From Listeria_A hofi (GTDB taxonomy: Bacteria > Bacillota > Bacilli > Lactobacillales > Listeriaceae), in assembly GCF_963575615.1 (NCBI RefSeq), contig NZ_CAUYTL010000005.1, positions 49,075 to 113,074 on the forward strand: a stretch of DNA of 64,000 nucleotides. Reading direction: 5' to 3'. The notes beneath the pieces are model-generated. The model made no database searches. It worked only from the letters and a program-made list of their open reading frames with translations, and was not told the origin of the DNA. Numbering within the stretch: position 1 is the first letter of the stretch; each line of letters opens with the position of its first letter. Below are positions 62,531 to 64,000 of this stretch, piece after piece. The translations under genes and the position numbers were made by a program.

Positions 62531-63927
62531 TTATTCATGCGTGTGTCCAGAAAATGGCGTGTAAACATTATCATATTGCAGATGCATCATCATACCATTG
62601 GTAGCATGATCCAAGTTATGACAATGATCCATCCAAATACCAGGATTATCTGCTTTAAAAGCCACTTCATATGTTTCTCCTGGTTTCACATTTAGCGTAT
62701 CTGTCCACCATGGGCTACCTGTTGTTGCCGCACCATTTCGCATTAATACCAACATTTTATGTCCATGTAAATGCATTGGGTGATGACTATAACTACGGTT
62801 CACAAAGGTCGTCTTCACTAAATCGCCCTCACTCACCATCAGCATCGGCGTATTTGGATACAACTTGCCGTTAATTGTCCATAAATGATGCACCATTCCA
62901 TCAAAAAAAGCTAATTTGCTATCAAAAACCATCGTAAACGTTCGATCAAAACCGTTAGAAGTATCTAATGTGCTCACCTGCTGCTTTCCGTATTCCTCTG
63001 GTTTGAAGACCTCGGCCGGAATGTCTTTCGATACTTTCGTCGCTTTTAACGTAGATTGGAATATCCAGCCACCCGCCTCATCTTTTGCATCAAATAGACG
63101 GACCACATGATTTGGCATTGTGAACGCAATATCCATCCGACCACCAGCAGGAATTTGTAAATATGTATTTTCTAAATCTGTAGGTTTATAAATTGTGTTC
63201 CCATCAATCGCTGCAATTTGAAGCGGTGTACCATTCAAAATTAGTTTTTGTGGTTTATTATGCGCATTTCCTAAGCGTATTCGTACATTTGTACCCGGCT
63301 TGATATTTTTAGGCACCTCTCCATTCGCAGATAGTAGCGCACCGGATGAATCCACATACTTTGGCGCGACAAAACCAACAATTTCTAACTCTTTTTGCGT
63401 TTGCTTTTTCGGTTCCACAATAAGCGACCCAAATAGACCATGCCCCACTTGCTCTGATGACTGATTATGTGAGTGATACCAAAACGTCCCAGCCGTGTCA
63501 GCGGTAAAGCGATACGTATAACTTTCCCCCACTTTTACTGCTTTTTGCGAAATGTCTGGCACACCGTCCTCAGCATTAGGAACATCATAGCCATGCCAAT
63601 GAATTGTTACACCGTCCGCAATATTTTTATTCGTCAGCGTTACTTCTACCACGTCCCCTTGTATTACCCGAATAGCAGGGCCAGTCATTTGCCCATTAAA
63701 AAGCCAAAGTTCTTTTTCTGATCCATCAGGAACATCCATCCTCTTTTTCGCGGCAGTAAAATGGTAACGTTTAGTGGCAGCTGTCGCATCAGGGCCTGTC
63801 AATACCGTCACATCAATAGGTTGCTGTACGTTAGTTACTTTCCCACCACCCCAATCCATTTGCATTTCATGTCCATCATCTTGCATTGCATTCGCATTCC
63901 ACAACAAAGAGCCGAAAATAAATCCCA
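62531..63927 (-). CDS. Multicopper oxidase, 3' exon (5' end displaced by a group II intron)
   Basis: About 465 residues in this exon. All copper motifs are intact: HWHGYDVPNAEDGVPD, FWYHSHNQSSEQVGHG, HHPMHLHGHK and WMDHCHNLDHATNGMM, where the T1 cysteine is in HCH and the axial Met follows. The N-terminus (GFIFGSLLWNANA) looks like the end of a secretion signal or anchor. Likely a secreted laccase-like oxidase of metals or phenols. The frame runs on into intron sequence to the window edge, giving a false N-terminus (RRIPNGTYGG); the true 5' exon lies beyond position 64000. Intact product requires splicing. Confidence 0.85.
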
Positions 63928-64000
63928 ATCGAGTAGGAGGAGCCGTTAGGCTCCGACCTCTCACACCACCGTACGTACCGTTCGGTATACGGCGGTTCAA
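63928..64000 (-). mobile_element. Group II intron, 3' end (domains V and VI)
   Basis: On the minus strand, domain V spans 63995-63966: CCGCCGTA pairs with TACGGTGG, then a CG bulge, TACC/GGTA and a GAAC loop. Domain VI follows (63962-63929) with a GGAGCC/GGCTCC stem capped by TAAC and a bulged A at 63934, exactly 7 nt from a 3' end CTACTCGAT (AY terminus). The intron-encoded reverse transcriptase and 5' end lie outside the window. The CGC-type triad hints at a class C-like intron, not certain. Confidence 0.85.

Noticed and set aside
63928..64000. Open frame continuing the multicopper oxidase N-terminus to the window edge (RRIPNGTYGG...)
   Set aside because: The sequence is intron domain V/VI, not protein-coding; the frame is open by chance and the real 5' exon is outside the window.
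1..64000. CRISPR arrays, tRNA or rRNA genes, prophage modules
   Set aside because: No regularly spaced direct repeats, no cloverleaf or rRNA segments and no phage structural genes were seen on either strand.

Overview
The window comes from a low-GC Firmicute, almost certainly a Listeria or close Listeriaceae relative. Gene order follows the Bacillus/Listeria core chromosome: rpsB-tsf-pyrH-frr-uppS-cdsA-dxr-rseP-proS-polC-rimP-nusA-infB-truB-ribCF-rpsO-pnp, then rpmG-yqgN-yqgP-yqgQ-glcK, comG, gcvT-gcvPA-gcvPB, and efp-accBC-nusB-folD-xseAB-ispA-dxs-tlyA-argR-recN-ptb-buk. Species cannot be fixed from the sequence alone. The order differs in places from what I remember of L. monocytogenes: rpsB-tsf sits near pyrH, an rsgA paralogue lies next to pnp, and no cold-shock gene lies between ispA and dxs.

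Layout: 1-15.1 kb (minus strand) is a long run from pepQ/efp/acc through isoprenoid, folate and DNA-repair genes to a truncated butyrate kinase at the left edge. 15.3-17.7 kb (plus) holds yqhQ-type membrane genes and a pentapeptide-repeat protein. 17.7-21.7 kb (minus) is the glycine cleavage operon behind a single-aptamer glycine riboswitch. 22.2-28.4 kb (plus) is a complete seven-gene comG pseudopilus operon, then aroK and an ABC exporter. 28.5-33.3 kb (minus) carries a YqgU-like lipoprotein, glucokinase, yqgQ, a rhomboid protease, yqgN and rpmG. 33.5-35.7 kb (plus) has two small envelope proteins and an RsgA-type GTPase. 35.8-58.5 kb (minus) is the translation, replication and envelope supercluster. 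58.7-60.5 kb (plus) is a membrane glycerophosphodiesterase gene splitting the classical rpsB-tsf/pyrH-frr cluster. 60.6-62.3 kb is tsf-rpsB. 62.5 kb to the end is a multicopper oxidase gene entered by the 3' end of a group II intron.

The accessory signal is mostly non-coding. (i) An RsgA paralogue is preceded by a 21-codon leader ORF and four mutually exclusive pairing segments ending on its Shine-Dalgarno, the layout of a translational attenuator. (ii) A group II intron 3' end (domain V, domain VI with a bulged A at -7) abuts the multicopper oxidase coding sequence. (iii) Two tandem ~120-bp palindromic units with covarying arms lie directly behind frr. (iv) A ~160-bp fold-back element lies between rpsO and pnp. 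(v) An IS3-like end appears to lie inside a terminator.

No tRNA, rRNA, CRISPR array, prophage or complete IS was seen. Functional calls rest on motif recognition and synteny read by eye; no database search was run.
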